From positions 124,001 through 188,000 of the forward strand of contig NZ_WRXO01000001.1 in NCBI RefSeq assembly GCF_009758125.1: DNA of 64,000 bases, given 5' to 3'. The DNA comes from Chitinophaga oryziterrae. Its GTDB lineage: Bacteria > Bacteroidota > Bacteroidia > Chitinophagales > Chitinophagaceae. Positions 43,024-52,575 of the stretch are shown here, one piece after another. The position numbers and the translations under genes were made by a program. Position 1 is the stretch's first letter; each line of letters starts with the position of its first letter. The notes below the pieces were generated by a model that worked only from the letters and a program-made list of their open reading frames with translations, was not told the DNA's origin and searched no databases.

Positions 43024-43821
43024 TTAGTGCGTGTGCAGTGTCAGCTTTTTACCTGTAAATCCGAATATTTCCTTATGGAAGTGACTCATATCATAATACC
43101 CGAAATCTGTCGGAAGGAAAGCTTTTTTGTCAGCTACAAAGGTAGTCAGCGCCGTTCTTGCCCTGAGGATCGAAAAATAGTTTTTAGGACTAATACCTAT
43201 AACCTGGTTAAAATACCTGTTGATAGTTTTTGATGTAGTAAATAATCTGGCGGAAAGGTCGTTCACATTATACTGCATACCCGTGGTTTCGTAGCTGGCG
43301 ATAGTGTCATTTACGAATTTTAAATAATGGTCCCTTTTTTTTCTTTTTATTAACTGACTGAGAAAATAGTCCTGTAATAAATTCATGCGGTGTTCAAACC
43401 GCTGTACTGTCCTGATCCGCATTATCAAGCCGGCAGGAAGGACCTGACGAAGGTCGATCACCTGGCTCTTCATGCGGGACTGGTCGATGCCGAAAATGGC
43501 TTCCAGTCCGCCGGGAAAAAACTTGATGCTGAATATGTGATCTGCAGGAAGATTATACCTTTCTACTGTGCAGTCCCTGATAAGGAGAACATCTTTACCC
43601 GGAGGAATAAGGGTTGTATTTAAGTAATAGGCCGCACCGAGATTGAACCAGAAAGTAGGTGTCCAACTGGGGAACATTTTCACTGTAAAGGTATTATTCC
43701 CGATGTAGTAGCTGGTAGCGTCAGGGGAAGATTCCGAGAAGAATTCGACATAGGCCGCCAATTCATCACAGGGAGGATGAAACTGGTATATTTTCCGGAT
43801 GTTGTCGAAGATTTCTGTCAT
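43024..43821 (-). CDS. AraC-family regulator (DUF6597-like N-terminus)
   Basis: The 265-residue product has an N-terminal sensing domain (FHPPCDELAAYVEFFSESSP, then FWFNLGAAYYL) like the DUF6597 heads of many Bacteroidota AraC proteins. The C-terminal domain has ARLFTTSKTINRYFNQVIGI and FGYYDMSHFHKEIFGFTGKK. It lies 63 bases upstream of the secreted hydrolase and on the same strand, which suggests it controls that gene. Confidence 0.9.
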   Translation of the reverse strand: MTEIFDNIRKIYQFHPPCDELAAYVEFFSESSPDATSYYIGNNTFTVKMFPSWTPTFWFNLGAAYYLNTTLIPPGKDVLLIRDCTVERYNLPADHIFSIKFFPGGLEAIFGIDQSRMKSQVIDLRQVLPAGLIMRIRTVQRFEHRMNLLQDYFLSQLIKRKKRDHYLKFVNDTIASYETTGMQYNVNDLSARLFTTSKTINRYFNQVIGISPKNYFSILRARTALTTFVADKKAFLPTDFGYYDMSHFHKEIFGFTGKKLTLHTH

Positions 43822-44053
43822 CGGGTTTCTGCAGATGGGTTTACTCTAAATTAACTCTTTTCATAAATTTATTTCAGGCTGGTATAATTTATTACAAACA
43901 ATAGACTTGCAAATTAAAACAGATGATTTCTTCATATAGTAAAAAAAAGCAGGTTTGTCTGGTCCTGTAAAATCTTACTATAGGGGTACGCGGTAATATA
44001 TCGTTTTACTATTGATGCCTTTTTTATTTAAATTATATCGCTGTACTGGAATC

Positions 44054-46594
44054 ATGAAGTTAGAATTTCACAGGAAAAGACTAACCTGTATCCTTTGTTA
44101 TAAAACACATTTCTTATTTCTGCTGATGCTGGTCTTTGTCAGGATAGATGGATTAAGTGCACAATGGATGATCTCGGGCATGGTAAAAGACCTGCAGACA
44201 GAAGCACCATTGTCGTTTGCCAATGTTTATTTCAAAGGGACTGCAACAGGTACGCGTACCAATGAAAAGGGCTATTTTGAACTAAGGCTCGCTAAATTAC
44301 CTGCAGATAGCCTCTCGGCCTCCTTGTTGGGTTACACGGCTGTGATGAAGCGGATAGACAGGGATAAAAAAGTTTTGGTCATAGACTTTGAACTGGGAAG
44401 AGGGGTGAATATGAAACAATTTGTAGTGAATGCCGGCGTGAACCCTGCGCTGATCATCCTGCGCAAAGTGATCCGGGAGAAGCCAGTACATAATATAAGA
44501 TCGCTCGGAGATTATTCATGTAATATCTATAACAAGATAGAGTTGGATATTGCCAATTTCAAGAAGGAAAGCATAGCAGGCAACAGGTGGTTGAAACCGT
44601 TTGCATTTTTATTGAATAATATTGACAGCACATCTGAAGATAAGCCATTTCTGCCGGTGTTCCTATCGGAAACGTATTCATCATTCTATCGTCAACGCTC
44701 ATCGGCAAAGCAGAAGGAGGTGATCAGTGCACATCATACATCTGGTATCAATACGAACGCTGTACAGGAGTATCTGGGAGGTATGTACCAGCAGGTAAAT
44801 GTGTATGATAACTATATCATCCTGTTCGGTAAACAATTTGTAAGCCCGGTTCATGACAATGGTCCTTTCTTTTACAATTACAAGCTGTTGGATACCCAAT
44901 ACATTCTTGGGAAAAGGTATTTCCGGATTGAATTTACACCCAAAAGACCGGCAGAACTTGTATTTAACGGAGAAATGTGGGTGCATGATACTTCCTTTGC
45001 AATCAGCAGGATTTCGCTTCTGGCGGGCAAGGAGGCTAATATCAATTTCATAAACAGATTGTCGGTAGTACAGGAATTCACACAGCAAACAGGTACTGTA
45101 TGGTTCCTCTCAAAAGATAAAATGATCGCGGATATAAGTCCCCCCGGCAAAAAAATGCCTCATTTAATAGGACGCAGGAGCTTATGGTATGACAGTGTAT
45201 TCCTGAATAACCCGGCAATAGCCGGTGTTGTAGCAGGGCAGGCGCAGGACGCAGTGGTAGAAACTGTATTGCGGCAGGGGGGACATGTGCAGCAACATTG
45301 GGACAGTTTACGTATGGACACTCTTCGTAAACATGAACGAATGCTCTACACGATGATGGATACGCTCAAAACTATTCCATTATTCCGTACTTATACCAAT
45401 ACGGTAAAATTTCTGGCTACTGGTAAAAAAGAATATGGACCATTGGAGATAGGTCCTGTATACCGCATGTTTAGTATGAATCAGTTGGAAGGCAAAAGGC
45501 TGCGTGTTGATCTTGCCACTACCTCTGCTTTTAGCCAATATCTGCGTTTTAAAGGTCACCTGGCCTATGGTATAAATGATGAAGCCTTTAAAGGGCATAT
45601 TTCCGCATTGTGGCTGTTATCCAGGTCTCCGCGTTCTTATCTGCAGGCTACCTACTTACATGAACTTGACAACGGGGTTATACAGGACAAAGGGAAAGAA
45701 GAAGTGGGCACAGATAATATTTTCATTATGCTGCTCCGTAAGCCGGGCATCAGGCAAAAATTCCTGCTGCGGGATGAAAAGCGTCTGGAGTATTATAAGG
45801 AATGGAACAGTGGTTTCTCGGTGCAGTTCAAAGGTGCTCAGTTGCATTACTATCCTTTTGCGCCATTGCCGGTTATTGACATCATGAAGGATGGAAAACA
45901 GGATGCTATACTCAGCGATGCGGTTTCCGGCTCAATAAAGCTGCAATATGCACCAGGGGAGCATTTTGTTCAGGGGAAATTTGACAGGGTGCTGATCGGT
46001 AGCAAATATCCTGCTTTAACGATGGAATATGAGACCGGTGTTGCCGGTAAGGGACAGTATGGGAGAACGTTTCATAAATTATCTGCAAGTATCACTAAAA
46101 AGCATTTGCCATTAGGTATGTGGGGAAAACTGGATTTTAATGTGTATGCAGGAAAAATATGGGGCACCTTACCTTACTATCTGCTGGCGGTTCATCCTGG
46201 TAATGAGATCTATTACTATAATGATCATGGATTTAATATGATGAACCGTTTTGAATTCATCAGCGATCAGTATGCCGGCTTCTCGCTGGAGCACAACCTG
46301 GGTGGAGGGTTATTCAATTACATACCACTGATAAAGAAACTTAAGCTTCGACAGTTCTGGAATGCCAAAAGTGTGATAGGAAGTTTGTCTGCCGGAAATA
46401 AGATGCTGAATTTTAACCGGGGATATATGTTCCGTACATTGGAACAGGCACCTTACGTAGAAGTAGGAACGGGTGTAGATAATATTTTCAAATTCTTTCG
46501 GGTAGATCTGGTTTGGCGTCTTACACCACCACCATTAACACAGGGAAGTGGAAAAGCGTTTGGCCTGTTTGGAAGTTTCAGGCTTGATTTCTGA
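44054..46594 (+). CDS. DUF5686/carboxypeptidase-like regulatory domain outer-membrane protein
   Basis: The start MKLEFHRKRLTCILCYKTHF at 44054 is used; the frame opens at 44012. A signal segment (about 17-36) is followed by a carboxypeptidase-like sandwich (WMISGMVKDLQTEAPLSFAN) and then the DUF5686 body (PALIILRKVIREKPVHNIRS, YSCNIYNKIELDI). The last 300 residues alternate strands like an outer-membrane barrel and end FGLFGSFRLDF. Family members are large outer-membrane proteins of unknown role in Bacteroidota. The unit is monocistronic, with a strong terminator. Confidence 0.9.
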   Translation: MKLEFHRKRLTCILCYKTHFLFLLMLVFVRIDGLSAQWMISGMVKDLQTEAPLSFANVYFKGTATGTRTNEKGYFELRLAKLPADSLSASLLGYTAVMKRIDRDKKVLVIDFELGRGVNMKQFVVNAGVNPALIILRKVIREKPVHNIRSLGDYSCNIYNKIELDIANFKKESIAGNRWLKPFAFLLNNIDSTSEDKPFLPVFLSETYSSFYRQRSSAKQKEVISAHHTSGINTNAVQEYLGGMYQQVNVYDNYIILFGKQFVSPVHDNGPFFYNYKLLDTQYILGKRYFRIEFTPKRPAELVFNGEMWVHDTSFAISRISLLAGKEANINFINRLSVVQEFTQQTGTVWFLSKDKMIADISPPGKKMPHLIGRRSLWYDSVFLNNPAIAGVVAGQAQDAVVETVLRQGGHVQQHWDSLRMDTLRKHERMLYTMMDTLKTIPLFRTYTNTVKFLATGKKEYGPLEIGPVYRMFSMNQLEGKRLRVDLATTSAFSQYLRFKGHLAYGINDEAFKGHISALWLLSRSPRSYLQATYLHELDNGVIQDKGKEEVGTDNIFIMLLRKPGIRQKFLLRDEKRLEYYKEWNSGFSVQFKGAQLHYYPFAPLPVIDIMKDGKQDAILSDAVSGSIKLQYAPGEHFVQGKFDRVLIGSKYPALTMEYETGVAGKGQYGRTFHKLSASITKKHLPLGMWGKLDFNVYAGKIWGTLPYYLLAVHPGNEIYYYNDHGFNMMNRFEFISDQYAGFSLEHNLGGGLFNYIPLIKKLKLRQFWNAKSVIGSLSAGNKMLNFNRGYMFRTLEQAPYVEVGTGVDNIFKFFRVDLVWRLTPPPLTQGSGKAFGLFGSFRLDF

Positions 46595-46620
46595 TACATT
46601 TTCTATCGATAACAGGTACG

Positions 46621-46659
46621 GCGATGGAACGGATACATTATCCGTTCCATCGCTTTTTT
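46621..46659 (+). terminator. Rho-independent terminator after the DUF5686 gene
   Basis: A 15-bp perfect stem (46621-46635 with 46639-46653) around a 3-base loop, followed by a T-tract (46654-46659). Confidence 0.9.
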
Positions 46660-46810
46660 ACTGTTGCCTTTATTGAAAAAGCTTTTAACAGTGGTTTAAC
46701 AGATAATGGATTGCCTTCTGCTAGGGGTAGGTGACTGCTCCCCGTTTTACATGTATACTACAGCAATAAGACCTGCTGATTTAACAAACGTACTTTCTTA
46801 ACACAAAAAA

Positions 46811-47032
46811 ATGATCAACATGCAAAACAAAAAATGGGGAATGCTGGCTTTTACAGCTGCTACAATGGCTACAACAACTGTAATGGCTCAACAGCCGGTA
46901 GTAGCTAAACAGGCGCAGAAAAAAATCGCTACCGATACCAGTAAAAAAACTGCAAAGGTAGCTTTGTTCCCTGTACAAAAAACAGATGATCTTAAGAGCC
47001 CTAAGGTTAGGAAGTCCGCTAAAAAGCAATAG
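46811..47032 (+). CDS. Small lysine-rich secreted protein (73 residues)
   Basis: A second ATG at 46820 (MQNKKWGMLAF) may be the start. The signal peptide ends TTVMAQ. The mature part of about 46 residues is very basic and low in hydrophobic residues (KQAQKKIATDTSKKTAKVAL, then KTDDLKSPKVRKSAKK), so it is probably disordered. It has its own terminator (47054-47087). I know no family. A periplasmic or surface polycation or histone-like peptide is conceivable. Confidence 0.7.
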   Translation: MINMQNKKWGMLAFTAATMATTTVMAQQPVVAKQAQKKIATDTSKKTAKVALFPVQKTDDLKSPKVRKSAKKQ

Positions 47033-47053
47033 GAAGCTTTCTCCCGTTTTTAC

Positions 47054-47092
47054 AATATCCGTCCCGTTTGATTATGGGACGGATATTTGTTT
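47054..47092 (+). terminator. Terminator after the small lysine-rich gene
   Basis: AATATCCGTCCC (47054-47065) pairs with GGGACGGATATT (47076-47087), followed by T-rich DNA. Confidence 0.85.
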
Positions 47093-47154
47093 TAGGTATT
47101 TTCTGTACAGATAAATAGCACACGGGGATTGAGTCTGCTGATCGTAAAAATAAA

Positions 47155-47205
47155 AAGCGCACCGGTTATGAAAGAGCGTGTAGCCCTTTTATAACCGGTG
47201 CGCTT
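47155..47205 (-). terminator. Terminator of the second sigma/receptor operon
   Basis: A 15-bp perfect stem (AAGCGCACCGGTTAT at 47155-47169 with 47191-47205) and an inner AAAG/CTTT extension lie 31 bases past the DUF4397 stop on the minus strand, followed on that strand by a long T-rich tract. Confidence 0.85.
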
Positions 47206-47236
47206 AATTTTACCTGATCGGGATACTTCTGATCTC

Positions 47237-47998
47237 CTATTTGTGTTGTATCAGATGAATACCGAGTGTGTTCGCATCAGTAAGTCCGCTTAATCCTTTC
47301 AGCGAAATGGTGAATATCTTTTGATCTGCCAGTACTACATTCGGAATCACCAGAATTGTTTTCAGCTTATTACCGCTATCTGTTATTTTTACCTTTATCA
47401 CATATGTACCGCTGTTGATCGTACTGAACCTGGCAGCTTCAGCAACGGCAGTAGCGCTTGTTAAATAAACGGCAGGCGTGGAGGTCAGGCGAAGGCTGTC
47501 TTTATCCTTGATAATATCAATATGTACAGCCGGTGTATTAGGCGATAAATGAAAGAAGCGTATGTTGCTTTTGCCCTTTGCGGGGGGAGTAATGTCATCC
47601 GGCAATAAGGTATACAACAATTTTGATGTACCTGTTTTAGCTAAAGTATCATAAACGATCAGCGAATAGCGTTTATTAGCTTCCAGCTTCAGCTTATCAT
47701 CTATAACTACAGTACCGCTGCCTGTTGCTACTTTCAGGGAACTGGCTGCATTGGCACTAACTGATAAATAAGGAGCACCAGGCTGCCCGGAGTAGCTGCC
47801 ATAAGCTAGTTTATCTGCCAGTTTTTTACCGGCCAGTGTTATATCCAGCGGGCCAGCTTTAGGCGCAACGTTTACAATAACCAGGTTTGATTGAGCCGGC
47901 GCCTGGGAATCATTGTTGTTCTTTTTGCAGGAGAGCAGCATGGAAGATGCGCATACCAATACTAACAGTCCTTTGTACAGAAACAGGTCTTTTTTCAT
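47237..47998 (-). CDS. DUF4397-domain lipoprotein
   Basis: The 253-residue product has a lipoprotein signal ending MLLSC (Cys24). The body contains SNLVIVNVAPKAGPLDITLA, YSLIVYDTLAKTGTSKLLYT and SNIRFFHLSPNTPAVHIDII, the beta-sandwich pattern of DUF4397, whose members are secreted or surface proteins. It is the last gene of the run that starts with the ECF sigma factor at 54214, and a terminator follows. Function is unknown; a surface role linked to the receptor is inferred. Confidence 0.9.
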   Translation of the reverse strand: MKKDLFLYKGLLVLVCASSMLLSCKKNNNDSQAPAQSNLVIVNVAPKAGPLDITLAGKKLADKLAYGSYSGQPGAPYLSVSANAASSLKVATGSGTVVIDDKLKLEANKRYSLIVYDTLAKTGTSKLLYTLLPDDITPPAKGKSNIRFFHLSPNTPAVHIDIIKDKDSLRLTSTPAVYLTSATAVAEAARFSTINSGTYVIKVKITDSGNKLKTILVIPNVVLADQKIFTISLKGLSGLTDANTLGIHLIQHK

Positions 47999-48043
47999 GT
48001 TGTGATTTTTTACTTTGATAATATATATGTTATAAAATGAGAC

Positions 48044-48745
48044 TTACCTGGAGGATAGCATTTTTGTAAATGCTTTGCGATTAATGTAGTAACCCAATGT
48101 CATCATGAATGACTGGTTTGTTATTTTTTTTCCGGTAACACCGGAGGGGGTTAAGTTGCATAAGCCTGCCTGGTACTGTCCGTTAATGCTTAAACCATTG
48201 GCAAAGTCTAATCCACTGGTAAAAACAAGTCCATAATCCATTCGTCTTATACTATTTGCAGCATCATTACCCGCCAACGGGGAAGTTACGGAGACTGCTT
48301 CCATCCGGGAATTGCTCTCCAGTACCTGTCGCCGGCCTTTTAAGGCATACGCTGCATAGGTACCAGTGCCAAAAAGTACTTTCATATCGGGATTGATATC
48401 GCAACGAAATATTAATGAAACAGGTACTTGCAGATAAGTGACCCTGGTAGTAGTTGTAATATCAGATATGATGTTATTGCGGTTGCCGGTAGTAAAGAAG
48501 GTTGATCCCATTTGCTTAAGCGATATTCCCGGTTGAAGGCACAGTGTCATTGATACCGGGATGTCTGCTTTTACGCAGAATTGATAGCCGATGATGATAT
48601 CACTTATATCTGTTTTGTCATGTTCCTTCAATACCTGTTTGGACAGTGCTACCCCGCCTTCTACTTTTATCAGTTGTGCAGATAGTGGTACGGAGGTGAG
48701 GCATAACGCTACCTGCAGTAACAGTTTTGCTGTTTTACTTTTCAT
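48044..48745 (-). CDS. Outer-membrane beta-barrel protein (PorT-like)
   Basis: The start MKSKTAKLLLQVALCLTSVP at 48745 gives a signal peptide ending LSAQ; the frame opens at 48793. The mature part is a small barrel typical of the PorT/outer-membrane protein beta-barrel family: KVEGGVALSKQVLKEHD, PVSMTLCLQPGISLKQMGST, YLQVPVSLIFRCDINPDMKV and FMMTLGYYINRKAF. It lies between DUF4249 and DUF4397 genes on the same strand. Confidence 0.85.
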   Translation of the reverse strand: MKSKTAKLLLQVALCLTSVPLSAQLIKVEGGVALSKQVLKEHDKTDISDIIIGYQFCVKADIPVSMTLCLQPGISLKQMGSTFFTTGNRNNIISDITTTTRVTYLQVPVSLIFRCDINPDMKVLFGTGTYAAYALKGRRQVLESNSRMEAVSVTSPLAGNDAANSIRRMDYGLVFTSGLDFANGLSINGQYQAGLCNLTPSGVTGKKITNQSFMMTLGYYINRKAFTKMLSSR

Positions 48746-48844
48746 ATTATAAAGCATGCGTATATTGTTACATGCATTTATTATAAAACACAAAAAGCAG
48801 GAGTTCCCCTATAAGCAGATGATTTTTTTATTGGGGAGTTGGTA

Positions 48845-49909
48845 TTAGAAAGTGTCAAAATAATAGGTGAGTACATATCTGAAAGAACCTCCGAATATCC
48901 CCAGACCATTGGTTATATTACCTGGAGGAAGGCTTAGCTGACTGGAAGGAAAAGTGCCAAAATCTATTTTGTATTTTTCATACAGGAATAGGTAATCATA
49001 CAATTCCCTGCTGACAGATTTTACCATAAATAATACTTTGCCTTTCATTTGCGGGCTGTCGGAAATAAAGTTTTTAGTGATAACGGAAACAGATGTACTG
49101 TATAAAGGATTATTGAAAACAGAACTTTGCAGGAACACCCGGCGGAACAAACCTGTTGTGCTGTTTAATAAAGTGTTATCTGCATTCGGATCAAACGTAA
49201 GCAGGTTCAGCCGGATGAAATTATTAGTAGGAATTGTATCTGTTAACAAGGGAACAGGTGGTTGTTCATTTTTTATCCTGTTATAAAGTGCCTGTCCATC
49301 CGGTGTATCATAATTGTAAGTAACATTCCTGTAAATGAAATGCCTGTATATTTTGGTTACCTGTTTCAATGCTTCAATGATGTAATAGTTATCTGTATCC
49401 GGCACATCATTAATAGTGAAATGAAAAGTGAGCATTTCCTGGTCATTATATATTTCCCGCAGTGTATCCACTTCCGTTATAACAAATGCCGGAGGTATAT
49501 GCGTACTTGCTTTAGCTGTTCCCAGTTCCGGATCGCTTACTTCAATAGTGTAGGTGGTGTTGGGTTGTAATATTTGCGAATTGGAATAGACTGAAGTGGC
49601 CCCTCCGGAAAACTCAGGAGCGGTATTTAATGGTATTAACCATGAATGTCCCAGGGTATCCTGTAAATGCACAATAGCATTATTTACTGTTCCAAAAGAA
49701 ACCGTATTGTTATTCTCTATCAATGTGCTTTTCCCGATAGGTATCTTTACTGAATCACCGGCAGTCAATTCTGTAAGCACCACTAATGTGTTGCTTAATT
49801 TATGGGTAGAATAAGGGTTCTTTTTACAGGCGGCTGGCAGTAGTAAGCCTGTCACTATGAGCAAAAAGATTATCTGTTTATTACGGGATATGGTATGCAA
49901 TATGTGCAT
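48845..49909 (-). CDS. DUF4249-domain lipoprotein (receptor partner)
   Basis: The 354-residue product has a lipoprotein signal ending LPAAC (Cys28). The body includes LSNTLVVLTELTAGDSVKIP, TVNNAIVHLQDTLGHSW and LQPNTTYTIEVSDPELGTAK, the DUF4249 pattern. DUF4249 proteins sit next to TonB-dependent receptors and probably act as surface lids like SusD. Here the gene begins six bases after the receptor stop. The ligand is unknown. Confidence 0.92.
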   Translation of the reverse strand: MHILHTISRNKQIIFLLIVTGLLLPAACKKNPYSTHKLSNTLVVLTELTAGDSVKIPIGKSTLIENNNTVSFGTVNNAIVHLQDTLGHSWLIPLNTAPEFSGGATSVYSNSQILQPNTTYTIEVSDPELGTAKASTHIPPAFVITEVDTLREIYNDQEMLTFHFTINDVPDTDNYYIIEALKQVTKIYRHFIYRNVTYNYDTPDGQALYNRIKNEQPPVPLLTDTIPTNNFIRLNLLTFDPNADNTLLNSTTGLFRRVFLQSSVFNNPLYSTSVSVITKNFISDSPQMKGKVLFMVKSVSRELYDYLFLYEKYKIDFGTFPSSQLSLPPGNITNGLGIFGGSFRYVLTYYFDTF

Positions 49910-49915
49910 CAGTTA

Positions 49916-52519
49916 TCAAAAAATAATTGTATAAGAAATATAAGGTGAGATGTTGAATAACCTGTTCCTGGATAAAGATATATTAAACTTCCCGTCTAAC
50001 GAAGCCTGCAGGTCATAGTTATAGCTACTGGCAGTACCCAGCACATTATAGACGCCTGCGGATAATTTATGACTGACCTTTTTGCCGGTATGAACAGCAT
50101 AATCAGTGCCGGCATCCAGTCGCTGATAGGGCCGCGTGTGGAACTGATTAAGCGCTGAATAATGATAGATGAAACGGTATGCAGCCAATGGGTCCCCGGG
50201 GTCAACAATATGCTGGCCGTTATCAAAGTCCGGATATATCTTTTCCGGCAGGGTAAATGCATCCCCTGAAGAAAAGTTCCATACTGCTGAAACGCTCCAG
50301 TTGTTGCGCGGCTTATAAGCAACAGTGATATTCAATACATGTCGCCGGTCGTATTTAAATGGAAACCTGCGCCCATTATTAAGGTTATTAAATTGCCGCC
50401 AGTTCCAGGACAGTGTGTAAGCACACATAATTTGCCAGTGCAGGAATTTCTTTTCTGCCTGGAATTCCAGTCCATAGCTCCATCCCTTGCCAGTAAGGAT
50501 ACTTTGTTCCCAGGTGTTATCATTGGAGAAAATGTTCCCACCCTCTATGTAGCTTGTCAGGTTGTTCATTTTTTTCCAGTATGCTTCGGCAGACAGCGAT
50601 ACGCCAGTGGTATTCCGCAGCGAGTAACCGAGGCTCATGGAAGTGCTTTCTTCCGGCTTAACAAGCCGGGTACTGGGCACCCATATCATATTATTAACGC
50701 CCATGAATGGATTGCTCACCATGTGCAGATACTGTGTCATTTTGTTATAGGCGGCATATAACTGTTGCCTGTCATCCAGCTTATATGAGGCAAAGAAGCG
50801 GGGTTGAATGGAATTGAAATGGAAATTCCGGAATCTGTAATGATTAAAATGGACACCGGGCCTTATCAGTAAACGGTTATCAATATTGATCTCATTTTCA
50901 TAATACAGCGTATATTCCTTAAAAGGTAATGTCATTACGAGGTTATAGTCATCCACATTTTCTATGAATCCATCGGATAGGTTTGTACTGAAGGGTTTTA
51001 TCATAGTATAAGCTATTTTTCCTCCGAAATTGAATCTGATGTTATTGGCCGGTTGTACTTCAAATTGTGTCTTAACATCATAATGCGAGATGGAAGAGTA
51101 AGTATTGAAAGTACTTATGATAACAGGTACATCCGAGGAATCATCATATAATGGATATTGATAGCCGGCGAGGTTGTTATAATGGCTTACATTAAAAGCT
51201 GTATTCATAAAGGAGCGTGCCCCCAGCAGATGGTTCCAGTTTAGCGAACCAAGTTTGTTCCCCCATTTCTGCAGATTGTTACTGTTACTCTGCTGTAACT
51301 TCATACGGTCGTGGCCGGTATATACATTCAGCATCAGCTTATTGTTTTCGTTTAGCAGGTGCGTTATTTTAAAATGAACATCATAGAAGCGGGCATTGAA
51401 TTTTTCATCCAGCAACCGGACAGCCGGCGTGGTCAGACTGCGGCGGAAAGAAAACATTACCGCTGTTTTATTTTTTCTGACAGGCCCCTCCACTGCTGCA
51501 GATGCCGCCAGGAAGCCCAGGTTGGCTTCTCCCTGCCATTGCTCCATATTGCCGTCTTTGGTATATACGTCCATTATAGAAGATAAGCCGCCTCCAAATC
51601 GTGAAGGGAAATCGCTTTTATGCAACAGCATGGATTTGAAGGACGTTTTATTCACAATAGAAAGGGAGCCTAACAGATGTGTGGGGTTAAAAACTTCATT
51701 ACCATCCAGCAGGAACTGGTTCTGATCAGGACTACCCCCTCTTACCAGGAAGCCATCTGCATAGTCCTGCACGCTGATGACCCCGGGTAGCAGGTTACGG
51801 GAACGTATAGGATCATTTTCTCCTACCAGCTCATTACCTGCCGGATACTGGTTTGCCTGTTCTGCATTAATATTTTTCGCTGCATATTTCTTAAGCCTGC
51901 TACCGGAGGCAACCACTATCTCTGGAACAGGGGTGCCAGGGGAAAGGGAGATATCTGTACGGCTGTTTTCATTAAGCGTGATCCCGATGGTCCTTGTAGC
52001 GTACCCCACGTAAGAAATGCGTAGGGTATGTGGCCCTGCGGGTAAAGAAAGTGTAAAATAACCAAAGGTATTTGTAAGGGTGCCCTTGCCGGTTAAAGGC
52101 TCCTGTATCGTGGCATTAATAAGTGGTTCTTTGCTACCTTCTTCTTTGATAAAACCAAATATGGCATAGGTAGAAGCAAATGCATCCTGATCCCCTGCCG
52201 GCGGTTTGATGGGCACCAGGATCAGTTTACCATTTTTTTCCAGTACCGTTACCCGCTGGGTCTGTAATACGTGTTGCAGAAAGACGCTCACAGTAGTTTC
52301 ATTTCCGGTAAGTGAAACCACCCTGTCTGTTTCCAGAAAGTTGGAAATGTATTCCACAACAATACCACTTTCATCAATGAAAGTTTGCAGCAATTCCCTG
52401 ATTGTACCTTTTTTTAACTTACTGTGGTAGGAACGGGAAAGCAATGGGCCTTGCTGTCCTTTTACCGGCATAGCCAATAAGGTGAGGAACAACAAGACCG
52501 TTATACCTATATTTTTCAT
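49916..52519 (-). CDS. TonB-dependent receptor with STN and carboxypeptidase-like domains
   Basis: The start MKNIGITVLLFLTLLAMPVK at 52519 is used (frame opens at 52543). The signal peptide ends VKGQ. An STN domain (KGTIRELLQTFIDESGIVVE) is followed by a carboxypeptidase-like sandwich (IFGFIKEEGSKEPLINATIQ), a plug (NLLPGVISVQDYADGFLVRG) and a barrel ending FNISPYISYTIIF. With its FecR and ECF sigma neighbours upstream it is a transducing receptor. DUF4249 follows six bases downstream. Confidence 0.93.
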   Translation of the reverse strand: MKNIGITVLLFLTLLAMPVKGQQGPLLSRSYHSKLKKGTIRELLQTFIDESGIVVEYISNFLETDRVVSLTGNETTVSVFLQHVLQTQRVTVLEKNGKLILVPIKPPAGDQDAFASTYAIFGFIKEEGSKEPLINATIQEPLTGKGTLTNTFGYFTLSLPAGPHTLRISYVGYATRTIGITLNENSRTDISLSPGTPVPEIVVASGSRLKKYAAKNINAEQANQYPAGNELVGENDPIRSRNLLPGVISVQDYADGFLVRGGSPDQNQFLLDGNEVFNPTHLLGSLSIVNKTSFKSMLLHKSDFPSRFGGGLSSIMDVYTKDGNMEQWQGEANLGFLAASAAVEGPVRKNKTAVMFSFRRSLTTPAVRLLDEKFNARFYDVHFKITHLLNENNKLMLNVYTGHDRMKLQQSNSNNLQKWGNKLGSLNWNHLLGARSFMNTAFNVSHYNNLAGYQYPLYDDSSDVPVIISTFNTYSSISHYDVKTQFEVQPANNIRFNFGGKIAYTMIKPFSTNLSDGFIENVDDYNLVMTLPFKEYTLYYENEINIDNRLLIRPGVHFNHYRFRNFHFNSIQPRFFASYKLDDRQQLYAAYNKMTQYLHMVSNPFMGVNNMIWVPSTRLVKPEESTSMSLGYSLRNTTGVSLSAEAYWKKMNNLTSYIEGGNIFSNDNTWEQSILTGKGWSYGLEFQAEKKFLHWQIMCAYTLSWNWRQFNNLNNGRRFPFKYDRRHVLNITVAYKPRNNWSVSAVWNFSSGDAFTLPEKIYPDFDNGQHIVDPGDPLAAYRFIYHYSALNQFHTRPYQRLDAGTDYAVHTGKKVSHKLSAGVYNVLGTASSYNYDLQASLDGKFNISLSRNRLFNISPYISYTIIF

Positions 52520-52575
52520 GCAGGTACTGACAATAAGATACAATACAGAATATAGTTGTCTGGTTTAAAAAAATA

